64,000 bases of DNA from Shewanella olleyana. GTDB taxonomy: Bacteria; Pseudomonadota; Gammaproteobacteria; Enterobacterales; Shewanellaceae. The stretch's first letter is position 1. Each line of letters starts with the position of its first letter. The notes under the pieces are model-generated. The model was not told the DNA's origin and did no database searches. It saw only the letters and a program-made list of their open reading frames with translations. Position numbers and translations under genes: made by a program. Location of the stretch: NCBI RefSeq assembly GCF_023283825.1, contig NZ_JAKILD010000018.1, positions 1-64,000 on the forward strand. The letters run 5' to 3'. Shown one piece after another: positions 28,445 to 37,979 of the stretch.

Positions 28445-28810
28445 ATGGAAAAATCCAAAATAGTCGTTATTGATGATGATCCAGTATGTACCAGCATGCT
28501 GCTTGCCATTTTAGGGGATGACTACATTGTGTTAACGGCTAATTCAGGTGATGGGGCGATTGAATTACTGTCATCGGTTGAACCAAATTTAATCTTCCTT
28601 GATATCACTATGCCAGATATCAACGGTTACCAAGTGATGAAGTACGTTAAAGAGCAAACATCCAATAAAGAAGTGCCCATTGTTGTAGTCAGTTCATTAG
28701 TTGAAGAGTCGGATCAAGATTTTGCTTTAAAATTAGGCGCTGATGATTATCTCACTAAGCCGATTCAACCAAATGCAGTGCAAAAGATGATGGATAAGTA
28801 CTTACCTTAA
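28445..28810 (+). CDS. Single-domain response regulator (CheY-like)
   Basis: 121 residues, only a receiver domain. Acidic pocket IDDDP (about 8-12), phospho-acceptor Asp in LIFLDITMPDING (about 54), VVSSL with the conserved Ser, and Lys in DDYLTKPIQP (about 105). It must act by protein-protein contact, since there is no output domain. No histidine kinase is adjacent. Confidence 0.92.
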   Translation: MEKSKIVVIDDDPVCTSMLLAILGDDYIVLTANSGDGAIELLSSVEPNLIFLDITMPDINGYQVMKYVKEQTSNKEVPIVVVSSLVEESDQDFALKLGADDYLTKPIQPNAVQKMMDKYLP

Positions 28811-29124
28811 TTCTTACTTTAGTTCTTAACTAAGTTAAGGACTTAGCTCTTAATTAAGTACTTATTTGGCTCCTTACTATAGATTTTGCATTAGCTCTTT
28901 ATGCCCTCAAAATTTACCAGCCTTCACAATAAATGACTATTGGAGCTTATTTTAAGCTCCTTGTGACTTCCCCATGGGTTAACCCCGCAACACATACAAA
29001 ACCAAAATCTCACTTCACCCCTCAAAATTACACATTTTCAATTCAATTAAGCGACATAACTGTTACTATCCACTCGCAAAAATTAAGAGCAAACTCTATA
29101 TGTAACAATATGTTGTAGGACAAA
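28811..29124. other. Intergenic region
   Basis: Starts with degenerate repeats of the form TTCTTAACTAAGT/CTTAATTAAGTACTTA (28813-28866), which can form several AT-rich hairpins. GGAGCTT/TAAGCTCC (28942-28960) is a further weak hairpin. The promoter of the gene at 29125 should lie in the last 100 bases. Nothing else seen. Confidence 0.45.
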
Positions 29125-30333
29125 ATGAATAACAAAAAAATAAAAAGTTCAATTGGGTACTTGCCACTAATCATTGCCGCTTTAATTGGGTCTAATGCCC
29201 ATGCTAACAGCCATAGCTTTGACTCCCGTTCCCATGCCATGGGAGGTGTTGGGGTTTCAAGCGCTGATTACTTAACAGCACCATTTCATAACCCAGCTCT
29301 AGTCGCGCGCTTTGATGAATCTGATGACGTAGGAATTTTATTCCCATCCATTGGTGCTCATGCAAACGATCCAACCGATATCATTGATAATGTAGAATAT
29401 TTTTCTGATATTTATGATGATTTCAAATATATCAATAACCCAAGCCTTGATGACGCTCAAGTGGTCATTGACCAGCTTGAACTGATCCAAGGCAACTATG
29501 CACATGTCCAAGTCGGGACTCAGGTAGCCGTTGCGATTCCTAATAAAGTGCTATCAATCAATTTCTTTGCTCAGGCTTATGCTGATGCACTTGTATTTGC
29601 TGATATTGCAGATGAAGATTTAGACCCTGCCAATATCGTCGATCAAGAATTAAATTCTCAAGCGATTACCATGGGCGTGATTGTTTCTGAGTTTGGGGTG
29701 AGTTTAGCCAAATCTCATAAGCTTGCTACCGGTGAAATTTATTACGGTATCTCGCCAAAGTATCAACAAGTTAATACCATCAACTACATCACTGACATTG
29801 AAAACTTTGAATTTGACGATTGGGACGATGACCGTTACCAAAACGATCAAGGTAATATGAACCTAGATATTGGTTTTGCTTACCAACACAATGCCGGTTA
29901 CGGCGTAGGTTTCGTTGCTAAAAACTTGATAAAAAACACCTATGAAACTGAAGTCATCAGTGGCATAAAAGGTCAATATCAAATCAAGCCGGTATATACG
30001 ATTAGTGCTAACTATCATAATCGCTTTATGACAGCTGTCATTGATATACAGTTAAACGAATCGGAAGGCTATGATGAGTTAAATGGCAGCTATAACCAGT
30101 TCGACACTGAATATGACAATCAACAGCTCGCTGCGATTGGCTTTGAATTTACCCCATGGAGTTGGACAAAATTACGTGCGGGTTATCAAACTGATTTAAC
30201 CAATAATAATGACGATAGAGTGACAGCAGGTTTAGGCTTATCAGCTGCTGGCGTATTCCACTTCGACCTATCAGCCAGTTATGGTGATGACAAAGATATG
30301 GGCGTCGCGCTACAAACCAGCTTTACCTTTTAA
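29125..30333 (+). CDS. TraF-like outer-membrane beta-barrel protein
   Basis: 402 residues with a signal peptide (cleavage after AHA near residue 28). The mature start SFDSRSHAMGGVGVSSADYLTAPFHNPAL is typical of the family annotated as conjugal transfer protein TraF (TraF_2), related to FadL-type barrels. Alternating strands and the C-terminal Phe in VALQTSFTF fit a beta-barrel. Despite the family name nothing here suggests conjugation; no transfer genes are near. Function unknown, outer membrane likely. Confidence 0.8.
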   Translation: MNNKKIKSSIGYLPLIIAALIGSNAHANSHSFDSRSHAMGGVGVSSADYLTAPFHNPALVARFDESDDVGILFPSIGAHANDPTDIIDNVEYFSDIYDDFKYINNPSLDDAQVVIDQLELIQGNYAHVQVGTQVAVAIPNKVLSINFFAQAYADALVFADIADEDLDPANIVDQELNSQAITMGVIVSEFGVSLAKSHKLATGEIYYGISPKYQQVNTINYITDIENFEFDDWDDDRYQNDQGNMNLDIGFAYQHNAGYGVGFVAKNLIKNTYETEVISGIKGQYQIKPVYTISANYHNRFMTAVIDIQLNESEGYDELNGSYNQFDTEYDNQQLAAIGFEFTPWSWTKLRAGYQTDLTNNNDDRVTAGLGLSAAGVFHFDLSASYGDDKDMGVALQTSFTF

Positions 30334-30387
30334 TTGTTAGCTAACATCTAAAGTGAGCTAATGACTATATTAAGATAATGACTCAAT

Positions 30388-30426
30388 AAAAAATGCCGCA
30401 GTATCAATGATGACTGCGGCATTTTT
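30388..30426. terminator. Bidirectional terminator
   Basis: AATGCCGCAGT (30392-30402) and ACTGCGGCATT (30413-30423), A-rich before and TTTT after, between convergent genes. Confidence 0.92.
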
Positions 30427-30467
30427 GTATTCACATTATATTTACCAAAAATGAAAGCTAAAACCGT

Positions 30468-32534
30468 TTACTTCGCACCTGGCTCAGCATGTTGGTTCAT
30501 CCACTTTTCAACTTCGTTATACCAGTAGATTGAATTGTTCGGCTTCATGATCCAATGGTTTTCATCAGGGAAGTAAATCATCCGCGATTCAATCCCTTTA
30601 GTCTGCAGCGTACGAAACAGCTCAAACCCTTGGCCAACAGGTACGCGGTAATCTAATTGACCGTGCACCACTAGAGTTGGCGTATCAAAGTTTTCAGCGC
30701 CGTAATGTGGAGAGATTGATTTGTAGATCTCTGGTTTATCCCAGTAATCGCCAAAGCGCGTGCTATGCACCGAGAAATCAGCAGCCATTTGCGAGTACAT
30801 GTTATATACCGCAGCGTGAATAAATAACGCATTAAACGGCTGATCTTTTTGACCTAGAATAATCGATGATAAGTAGCCGCCGTAGCTTGCACCACCAGCA
30901 ACTAAACGCTCGTTATCGATCCAGTCTTTTGCTTTAAACCAATCGGTTGCTTTGAAAACATCTTCTAATGATTTGTTTTTCCAGTCTGGGTTAATGCTAT
31001 CGGCATAGTCTTGTCCAAAACTGTTTGAACCATGGAAGTTAGGCCATGCAGTGACATATCCCCAAGACGCAAAGGTTTGTGCATTCCAGCGGTAATGGAA
31101 ACCATCAGAAATCGCACTATGAGGGCCACCGTGGATCAGCATCATTAACGGATACTTTTTGCTTTTATCAAAGCCTGCTGGGTAATGAACCCACATTTGT
31201 ACGTCTTGGTCGTTATAACCTTTATAGGTCACAGACTCATAAGTCCCCATGTCGACATTCGCTAAAATGTCATCGTTAAAGCTGTCTAAACGAGTGATTT
31301 TGCCATTACTTGGGTTAATTTTCACTAAACGTGCTGGGTGCAAAAAGCTGTCGTTAGCTGCGACGATAGTACCATCGTTAGCTATCGATGGCGCGCCAAA
31401 GTTGGTTTGCTTAGTAATCGGTTTTACTTTGCCATTTTTAGCATTGATATGGAAAATGCGGCGTGTCGCGGCATCATCAATCGCAGCGTAAAAACCTTTG
31501 TTATCAGCAGTCCAGTTAAAGCGAGCAACAGAGCGATCCCAATCAGTTGTGATTACACGTTCAGTTCGCTTGTTCACATCAAACAAGACTAGGTTCGCTG
31601 TGTCAGCGTAAAAACCATGAATAAGCTGACGGGTAAACGCTAAGGTTTTACCATCTGGGCTAAAGGTTGGGCTTGAATCTGGCGCTTCATTTTTAGGGGT
31701 TAAGTTTTCCACTTTACCACTGCCAATTTTTGCCATGAAAATATCAATTTTAGGGTCAACCTGGTTCGCCCAACCATTACTGTTAAAGGCAATTAACTCA
31801 CCATTTGGCGAGATATCGTAATTGCCACTGCTTTGAGATGAGCGTGGTAGCTGCTTGTTTAATGGTTGTGTGATGGCAACAATGTCGCCACCTTGAGCAG
31901 GAATGCTGAAGACATGGGCTTCACGATCCTCTTCAATCCAATGATCAAAGCTTGAAAAAGGCAGTGCATTCCATTGGTGTGCAGACACTTTATTGTCTTT
32001 GTTTGCTGCTAGCTGAGTGGCCATTTCATCCCAGTCTTTACCTGGAAATATACGGCTGATGAAGTAAATATTATCACCGACCCATTTAATCCCTTTCACA
32101 CCACCAGGGACACTGGTTAAACGCTGGGCTTCACCCGCTTTGTCCATTGGTAATAAATACACTTGACCGGCATCGTCTTTATTACGCTTGCTCACAAAGG
32201 CTAATGTTTTACCATCAGGTGAAAAAGTAGGTTCGCTAACTCGCATCCCCTCAGCGGTTAACGCACGTTGCCCTTTACCGTCTTTATCGAATAACCATAG
32301 CTGAGTCGAACCTTTATCTTCAGGTACATCGTACTTGGTCACAGGCGCAATAATGAACTCACCGTTTGGTGAAATAATTGGATTGCCGATTCGGCTTAGC
32401 TTCCACAACACATCCACTGATAATGTGGTGTCTTTTGCTGCTGTTTGAACTGATTGTGTTGATTTGACTTGCTCTGCAGCCATTGACGCCGTTGGCATCA
32501 ACAAGCACATAAGCACTATCCCGACTTTCTTCAC
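30468..32534 (-). CDS. S9 family serine peptidase (prolyl oligopeptidase / acylaminoacyl-peptidase type)
   Basis: 688 residues with a signal peptide (1-19). Residues about 40-420 form a WD40-like beta-propeller with TolB-type motifs (PTFSPDGKTLAFVSKR; PTFSPDGKTLAFTRQ). The C-terminal alpha/beta hydrolase has the nucleophile in GGASYGGYL (Ser550), Asp628 in GQLDYRVP and His660 in DENHWI. Periplasmic peptidase releasing dipeptides or acyl-amino acids from small peptides is the likely role. Monocistronic. Confidence 0.93.
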   Translation of the reverse strand: MKKVGIVLMCLLMPTASMAAEQVKSTQSVQTAAKDTTLSVDVLWKLSRIGNPIISPNGEFIIAPVTKYDVPEDKGSTQLWLFDKDGKGQRALTAEGMRVSEPTFSPDGKTLAFVSKRNKDDAGQVYLLPMDKAGEAQRLTSVPGGVKGIKWVGDNIYFISRIFPGKDWDEMATQLAANKDNKVSAHQWNALPFSSFDHWIEEDREAHVFSIPAQGGDIVAITQPLNKQLPRSSQSSGNYDISPNGELIAFNSNGWANQVDPKIDIFMAKIGSGKVENLTPKNEAPDSSPTFSPDGKTLAFTRQLIHGFYADTANLVLFDVNKRTERVITTDWDRSVARFNWTADNKGFYAAIDDAATRRIFHINAKNGKVKPITKQTNFGAPSIANDGTIVAANDSFLHPARLVKINPSNGKITRLDSFNDDILANVDMGTYESVTYKGYNDQDVQMWVHYPAGFDKSKKYPLMMLIHGGPHSAISDGFHYRWNAQTFASWGYVTAWPNFHGSNSFGQDYADSINPDWKNKSLEDVFKATDWFKAKDWIDNERLVAGGASYGGYLSSIILGQKDQPFNALFIHAAVYNMYSQMAADFSVHSTRFGDYWDKPEIYKSISPHYGAENFDTPTLVVHGQLDYRVPVGQGFELFRTLQTKGIESRMIYFPDENHWIMKPNNSIYWYNEVEKWMNQHAEPGAK

Positions 32535-32740
32535 GATAGGTCTCCTTGATCTAGTTATTGTTATTTTTCTTCCGCTGCCATCATTAGTAAATTGCGGCAG
32601 TAAGTAAAGCTAGCGATGAATGTTAATCGAATTAACACCGAGAGAACGGGACAACCATCACCCTTGTTACATCAACATAAATCCATTGTCATGGTTAACA
32701 ATTAAATAAAGCTTAATATCAAGATTAACTCTTAGTGACT

Positions 32741-32890
32741 AGAGCCTGTTTACCCTTTCAAGGTTATTTTTGCAGCGAATTGTTAGCAATTTATACAAGG
32801 CAGAGACTTTGTGGTGTAGTTACGCTAAATAAAAAATCGATAACACAGTAAAAAGTAGCCAACAAACGCTGGCCGAAAGGTTCGGTTAAC
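32741..32890 (+). mobile_element. Family A element, left half only
   Basis: Diverged copy of the left 145 bp of family A, from the terminal AGAGCCTGTTTACCCTTTCAAGG-like end to GGTTCGG. The right 120 bp is absent. It lies between the S9 peptidase start and the aldB terminator. Confidence 0.8.
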
Positions 32891-32892
32891 AT

Positions 32893-32925
32893 AAAAAGGA
32901 CTGACACTTAAGTGCCAGCCCTTTT
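32893..32925 (-). terminator. Terminator of aldB
   Basis: Palindrome around CACTTAAGTG extended by CTG/CAG and AAAAGG/CCTTTT arms (32894-32925); TTTTTAT follows on the minus strand. Lies 28 bases after the aldB stop. Confidence 0.8.
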
Positions 32926-32952
32926 GCTTACGCTCACCTTGGGGAGGTTTGT

Positions 32953-34473
32953 TTAGAAAAATCCTAATGGATTCACGTCATAGCTCACTAATAAGTTCTT
33001 GGTTTGTTGGTAATGATTTAACGCCATCTTATGAGTTTCACGGCCAACGCCTGATTTTTTATAGCCACCAAATGCCGCATGGGCTGGGTACATGTGATAA
33101 CAATTAGTCCATACTCGTCCCGCTTGGATCTTGCGACCCATCCGATATGCCAAGTTAGTATCGCGAGTCCACACACCTGCACCTAAACCAAAATCAGAGT
33201 TATTGGCCATTTCCAATGCTTCAGCTTCATCTTTAAAAGTCGTTAGCGAGATGACAGGCCCAAAAATTTCTTCTTGGAATACTCGCATGTCATTCGTGCC
33301 TTTAAGCAAAGTAGGCTGAATGTAATAACCTGTGCCTAAATCATTGTCTAACGCTTCAACTTCACCACCTAATAACACTTCAGCGCCTTCATCTTTGCCG
33401 ATATCAATATAGCTAAGGATCTTATCAAATTGCTCTTTTGATGCCTGCGCGCCAACCATTGTGTCGGTATCGAGTGGGTTACCACGCTTAATCGCCTTTG
33501 TGCGCTGCAGCACTTTTTCCATAAACAGCGGATAAATATCTTCTTGGATCAGCAGTCTTGATGGACAAGTACACACCTCACCTTGGTTAAAGAAAGCCAG
33601 CACTGCCCCTTCGACGCATTTACTTAAATACTCATCTTCAAAGTTCACCACATCACCAAAAATAATATTGGGCGACTTACCACCAAGTTCTACCGTTGAA
33701 GGGATGATGTTTTCAGCTGCGCATTTCAATATATGTGAGCCTACTGGCGTCGAGCCAGTAAAGGCGATTTTATCAATCCGTTTGCTGGTTGCTAATGCTT
33801 GGCCTGCTTCTTCGCCAATACCATTGACGATATTGAGCACACCTGCTGGCAGTAAATCCCCAACCAGCTCCATTAAAAATAATATAGATGCCGGCGTTTG
33901 CTCCGCAGGTTTTAAAATAACGCAATTACCCGCAGCTAATGCCGGGCCTAACTTCCAAGCCGCCATTAATATTGGAAAGTTCCACGGAATAATTTGGCCA
34001 ACCACGCCTAATGGCTCGTGAATATGATAAGACAGCGTATTAGCATCAATTTCAGCCGCGCTGCCCTCTTGAGCACGCAAACAACCTGCAAAATAGCGAA
34101 AATGATCCACAGCCAAAGGAATATCGGCATTGATGGTTTCACGAATAGCCTTGCCGTTATCCCACGTTTCGGCAACAGCTAAAGCAATGAGGTTTGCTTC
34201 AATTCTATCGGCTATTTTCAATAAAATATTTGAACGTTCTGCCGCTGAAGTTGCTCCCCAAGCATCTTTAGCCTTATGTGCAGCATCGAGTGCAAACTCA
34301 ATGTCCTGCGCATCTGAACGTGGAATTTTACAAAAAACTTGCCCATTTACTGGGCTAATATTATCAAAGTACTGGCCATTGATTGGCTCAACCCATTGGC
34401 CACCAATGTAATTTTGATAAACAGACTTATAAGACATTTCAGAGTCTGCTTCACCGGGTGCTGCATAAATCAT
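32953..34473 (-). CDS. aldB: Aldehyde dehydrogenase, AldB/ExaC type
   Basis: 506 residues, collinear with E. coli AldB over its whole length ([43 protein letters not shown]; catalytic Cys in [41 protein letters not shown]). It oxidises acetaldehyde and other aldehydes with NAD(P)+ in the cytoplasm. AGAGGAAAG precedes the ATG. The divergently transcribed AraC regulator is the obvious candidate controller. ExaC-type quinoprotein pathway roles cannot be excluded. Confidence 0.93.
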   Translation of the reverse strand: MIYAAPGEADSEMSYKSVYQNYIGGQWVEPINGQYFDNISPVNGQVFCKIPRSDAQDIEFALDAAHKAKDAWGATSAAERSNILLKIADRIEANLIALAVAETWDNGKAIRETINADIPLAVDHFRYFAGCLRAQEGSAAEIDANTLSYHIHEPLGVVGQIIPWNFPILMAAWKLGPALAAGNCVILKPAEQTPASILFLMELVGDLLPAGVLNIVNGIGEEAGQALATSKRIDKIAFTGSTPVGSHILKCAAENIIPSTVELGGKSPNIIFGDVVNFEDEYLSKCVEGAVLAFFNQGEVCTCPSRLLIQEDIYPLFMEKVLQRTKAIKRGNPLDTDTMVGAQASKEQFDKILSYIDIGKDEGAEVLLGGEVEALDNDLGTGYYIQPTLLKGTNDMRVFQEEIFGPVISLTTFKDEAEALEMANNSDFGLGAGVWTRDTNLAYRMGRKIQAGRVWTNCYHMYPAHAAFGGYKKSGVGRETHKMALNHYQQTKNLLVSYDVNPLGFF

Positions 34474-34657
34474 AATACTTTCCTCTAATTGTATTTGTTG
34501 GAAACCTAATTAAGCTAAATCAGTTAAAGCAGAAATGAGTATTCTGAGAATCCACAGCTGTTGACCCACAGTACAAATGATTGTGTAGCCTGTGTCTGAC
34601 GCATTGCGCCAATAGCAAGGATTGTTGTAGTCCAAAGGATGAGACATAGGTGACAAT

Positions 34658-35566
34658 ATGATTAGAGGTAATTTGCAGCGTAAGCGCTGCCAACCAAACT
34701 TACTGGTAGAAAACAAAAATAGCTTTGCAGGCCCAGAGTCAGAACTGAGTATTTACGATACGTTTGAACAAGCATCGAGAGTGGCATTAAAGTCCGACCA
34801 ATTATTGTTTTGCGGCATGGTCACAGGTAAAAAAGTGATGCATTCAGAGCAAGACTTTGAAGCTGCGTTTTATCCCCATGAGTCTTTCATCATGGCGCCA
34901 AACCAAACCGTTGAAATCGACTTCCCCGAAGCTCAAATACATAAACCGACGACTTGTTTAGCAATCGAGATCTCAACCGATCGTATTCAACAAGTTGCGG
35001 ATCGACTTAATATTGACTCACCAATCCAACAAGATTATGGCCATTGGCAGTATCAACAGGCGTTAGTCCACACGCACCATACTCAACAAACTCAAGCTTT
35101 GCTGGATAGAATGGTGGGGATATATACCGAGAATGAACAGGATAGAAGTTGTTTAATTGATTTGGCAGTATCTGAATTAATTGTGCGTTTACTTAGACAC
35201 CAGACTCGTGATTTCTTATTGCAGCACAGTGATAATAACCCTGAATTTAATGGCCTTAATGCCGCGCTGCAATACATCAGCCTTCACCTTAACGAGCCAT
35301 TGGATATTAATGAACTGTGCCGCCGAGCTTGTATGAGCCGCAGTAAATTTTTCCAGCAATTTAAAGCCCACCTTGGCTGCAGTCCAGCGGCTTTTCAGCA
35401 GCAAGTGCGTTTAAAAAAAGCCGCCACGCTTATTGAGCAAGGTCAGCAAATAACCCAAGTGTGCTTTTCGTTAGGATATAGCAGTACCAGCCACTTCAGT
35501 CGGCTATTCAAAGCTTTTTTTGGCCTTTGCCCATCAGACTATAAGCAGCGTCACTTACACAGTTAA
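34658..35566 (+). CDS. AraC family transcriptional regulator
   Basis: 302 residues. N-terminal AraC-type ligand/dimer domain (ESFIMAPNQTVEIDFPEAQIHKPTTCLAIEIS) and a C-terminal double helix-turn-helix (about 205-300) with INELCRRACMSRSKFFQQFKAHLGCSPAAFQQ and ITQVCFSLGYSSTSHFSRLFKAFFGLCPSDYK. Divergent from aldB with 184 bases between, so probably its regulator, sensing an aldehyde or alcohol-related signal. Confidence 0.93.
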   Translation: MIRGNLQRKRCQPNLLVENKNSFAGPESELSIYDTFEQASRVALKSDQLLFCGMVTGKKVMHSEQDFEAAFYPHESFIMAPNQTVEIDFPEAQIHKPTTCLAIEISTDRIQQVADRLNIDSPIQQDYGHWQYQQALVHTHHTQQTQALLDRMVGIYTENEQDRSCLIDLAVSELIVRLLRHQTRDFLLQHSDNNPEFNGLNAALQYISLHLNEPLDINELCRRACMSRSKFFQQFKAHLGCSPAAFQQQVRLKKAATLIEQGQQITQVCFSLGYSSTSHFSRLFKAFFGLCPSDYKQRHLHS

Positions 35567-35745
35567 TGCCTAATGATTTAGCGCTTATTTTCAGCCTCTT
35601 ATTGGTGTCATTTACCATTATCACTTGGGGGCTAAACTTAGTTAAGCCCGAGCAAAACAGCTGAGAAATTTTTCATTCACCCTCTTTTGAGGTTAAATGG
35701 TAATATAAGCTTAATATTTGACTCAATTGAAATGAAGGTAACGCA

Positions 35746-35997
35746 ATGAACCCTATTATTGCCCTATTAAAAGAACACAGCGTCAGTGAAGAAAAAATTA
35801 GTGAAGTGTTCCAAGCATTAACGCAAAACCCTATGATGGCGATGAACATCATCGGTCAATTGGGTATTCCAGCAGAGAAACTACAGCAGTTAATGGCTAT
35901 GGTAATGCAAAATCCAGGGCTTATTAAAGAAGCGGTATTGGAATTAGGTTTAGATTTCTCAAAAGTTGAAGCAGCCAAAGCGCAGATGCAGCCTTAA
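35746..35997 (+). CDS. DUF2999 family small protein
   Basis: 83 residues, all-helical, Met/Gln-rich (ALTQNPMMAMNIIGQLGIPAEKLQQLMAMVMQNPGLIKEAVLELGLDFSKVE), matching the DUF2999 family found in Shewanella and relatives. Function unknown. GAAGGTAAC before the ATG is a good ribosome-binding site. Terminator follows. Confidence 0.85.
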   Translation: MNPIIALLKEHSVSEEKISEVFQALTQNPMMAMNIIGQLGIPAEKLQQLMAMVMQNPGLIKEAVLELGLDFSKVEAAKAQMQP

Positions 35998-36039
35998 TCA
36001 GCTTCTCACTCTTCTGAGTAAGTCGCCTGCAAGATCTTT

Positions 36040-36069
36040 AAAACGGCCAATCTATGATTGGCCGTTTTA
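36040..36069 (+). terminator. Terminator of the DUF2999 gene
   Basis: AAAACGGCCAATC and GATTGGCCGTTTT (36040-36068) around TAT; ends in TTTTAG. The same CGGCCAAT hairpin recurs at 37634 and 41879. Confidence 0.88.
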
Positions 36070-36223
36070 GTATTGTTTTATAACTTGCTTTCGATATTGG
36101 ATCGGGGTGATATTTTTTACAGCGCTTAAAGCGATGACTGAAATTAGCTCCATCGCTAAAACCTATCTACAAGGTTATTTCTTCAACCGGTATAGTCTTC
36201 AATAACAGCTCTTCTGAATTACT
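36069..36223 (-). pseudogene. AraC-type regulator, C-terminal remnant
   Basis: Translating the minus strand from 36223 gives NSEELLLKTIPVEEITL, a TAG stop, then IGFSDGANFSHRFKRCKKYHPD and a short tail. This is the last helix-turn-helix of a GlxA/AraC-type regulator (family pattern EEIAL-x-GFSD-ANFSRAFKR). The 5' part is missing and the remnant ends exactly where the family A element begins at 36224. A stop inside the motif and missing first part make it a dead gene. Confidence 0.75.
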
Positions 36224-36373
36224 AGGGCGTGTTGATCTTTCAAGGTTGTTTTTGCAGCGAATTGTTGGCCATTTATACAAGGCAGAGACTTTGTGGTGTA
36301 GTTATTCTACATAAAAAGTCGATAACGCGGTAAAAATGGCTAACAAACGCTGCCCAAAGGGTTCGACACAAGT
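36224..36373 (+). mobile_element. Family A element, left half only
   Basis: Begins AGGGCGTGTTGATCTTTCAAGG and matches family A up to GGGTTCGAC, within a few bases of where the half copy at 32741 stops. The right half is absent. It borders the AraC remnant and lies upstream of the alginate lyase. Confidence 0.83.
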
Positions 36374-36458
36374 GCTGAGGCATTCACTTCATTGGCGTTA
36401 GATCAATATTTACCTAATAATTTGCTTGAAACAGTAAATCATCTAACTCGATCACACT

Positions 36459-36471
36459 ATTGTAATACAAT
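36459..36471. promoter_or_regulatory. GntR/FadR-type operator-like palindrome
   Basis: ATTGT-AAT-ACAAT, an inverted repeat matching the general TNGTNNNACNA pattern of FadR-subfamily GntR operators. It lies 56 bases before the alginate lyase ATG, where a repressor site would be expected. A further ATATTGTA follows at 36473. Binding protein not identified in the window. Confidence 0.45.
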
Positions 36472-36526
36472 AATATTGTAGTATCTTGTGGTAGGTATTA
36501 ACGACATGCTCCATAAGGAAAGCTCA

Positions 36527-37567
36527 ATGAAGACACTCCAACTTAGTTTATTGACTGCTACCATCATTGCCAGCTCTGCAGCTGTGGCAGCTCAAACTGA
36601 TATCGCCAGCAAATTTAATCTAGATCCTACTAAGGCTCCTGCACAGAACTTTGATTTAACCAACTGGAAAATCACCCTTCCTGAGTTAACCGAAAGCGGA
36701 GAGCGTAAAGGTAAGGCGCTAGAAATTGATAAATATCAGCTAGGTAACACTAAAACTCCTTATGAGCATCCAAAGTGGTTTTATACGAATAAAGACACTG
36801 GCGCATTGGTTTTTGTCGCTCCTAATGAAGCACCAACCACCCCAAACAGTAAAAATACCCGTAGTGAATTACGTGCTATGTTGGCAGACCATTATGGTGA
36901 GCCGAAAAACAATTTCGTTGTTGCCTCTCACCCTGACGCCAAAGAGTATGGCGCCATTGGAGGCCAGCTAAAAGCGACACTTTCCGTTGACCAAGTCAGT
37001 ACCAGTGGTAATGATAAAAAGAATGGCGCTTTTGCGGTGGTTATCGGTCAAATTCATGGCTCTGATAATGAACCTCTAAAAATTTCATACCGTAAACTTC
37101 CTGGTCACGAATTTGGTTCTTTATCATGGAACTATGAGTTAAACCCAGTGCCAGAACTGCAAGATGCTAAAGATGAGAATGGCAAAAAACTACGCCAAGA
37201 TATCCGTCACAATGTATTTGGCCAATACAACCTACGTGAAGGTTCACCAGAACCAAAAGATGGCATTAAACTCGGCGAAATTTTTACATATCAAGTCGAT
37301 GTGAAAGATGACACTATGCACCTAAGTTTCACTAAAAATCCTGGTGCTGAAAATGAAGAAGTGAAAGTATTCAGTGTTGACCTTACTGAAGGGAATTATC
37401 AAGGCCATGAAGTAGACCAAGGCTACGGTAAAGACTGGATGTATTACAAAGCAGGTGCTTATAACCAATGTAATACCAAAAAAGATAGCTCGGATTGCCA
37501 ATGGCGCGGTATCGAAGCAGGTGATTACACCCAAGCCACTTTTTACCAGTTAGAGCTTAATCAATAG
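36527..37567 (+). CDS. Secreted alginate lyase, polysaccharide lyase family 7
   Basis: 346 residues with a signal peptide (1-22, cleavage after AVAA). PL7 conserved blocks: RSELR at 112-116 (substrate-binding Arg), QIH at 175-177 (catalytic His) and YYKAGAYNQ at about 306-314 (catalytic Tyr). It cleaves alginate by beta-elimination outside the cell. In place of the common YFKAGVYNQ it has YYKAGAYNQ. The frame is open to 36488, but the ATG at 36527 is preceded by AAGGAA and starts a normal signal peptide. A truncated copy of its 3' end lies at 41590-41809. Confidence 0.95.
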   Translation: MKTLQLSLLTATIIASSAAVAAQTDIASKFNLDPTKAPAQNFDLTNWKITLPELTESGERKGKALEIDKYQLGNTKTPYEHPKWFYTNKDTGALVFVAPNEAPTTPNSKNTRSELRAMLADHYGEPKNNFVVASHPDAKEYGAIGGQLKATLSVDQVSTSGNDKKNGAFAVVIGQIHGSDNEPLKISYRKLPGHEFGSLSWNYELNPVPELQDAKDENGKKLRQDIRHNVFGQYNLREGSPEPKDGIKLGEIFTYQVDVKDDTMHLSFTKNPGAENEEVKVFSVDLTEGNYQGHEVDQGYGKDWMYYKAGAYNQCNTKKDSSDCQWRGIEAGDYTQATFYQLELNQ

Positions 37568-37979
37568 GCTCGAATCAATAGGCACGGATCAATACCCGAT
37601 AAACAACTTAATTCAACTAACTGCTTAATAAAAAACGGCCAATATACATTGGCCGTTATCAAGTTCAATCTGTATTCATTTGAGAAAAACCACTCGCTCA
37701 ACCTCAACCAAGCAGCATTTAACTCCAAAATCCATCCAGTAAGATTCACTTTACAGAGCATTACACTAATTATTAATCACTTAGCAGCTATTTACCTCAA
37801 GCAATACTTAATACAAAAAGTTTCTTTTGCTGCAAAACCGTTAAATACAGTGTTCTTGTGCTAAAACAAAATGGAAGGAAATAGTTGTACTTCATCCTGC
37901 CAGCTATCACAACGCAGTGAGCAAAATGCTTAGATATGCTGGTGAATACTTAAACATAAAAAAAAGAGTAAAGTATTTT
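37568..37979. other. Intergenic region
   Basis: Contains the CGGCCAAT hairpin (AACGGCCAAT/ATTGGCCGTT, 37634-37657), a likely terminator after the lyase though with a poor T tract on the plus strand. The rest is AT-rich leader for the protease gene. No operator seen. Confidence 0.55.

Noticed and set aside
29125..30333. Evidence for a conjugative element from the TraF-like name
   Set aside because: The family name is misleading for this stand-alone barrel; no other transfer gene, relaxase or integrase is in the window.
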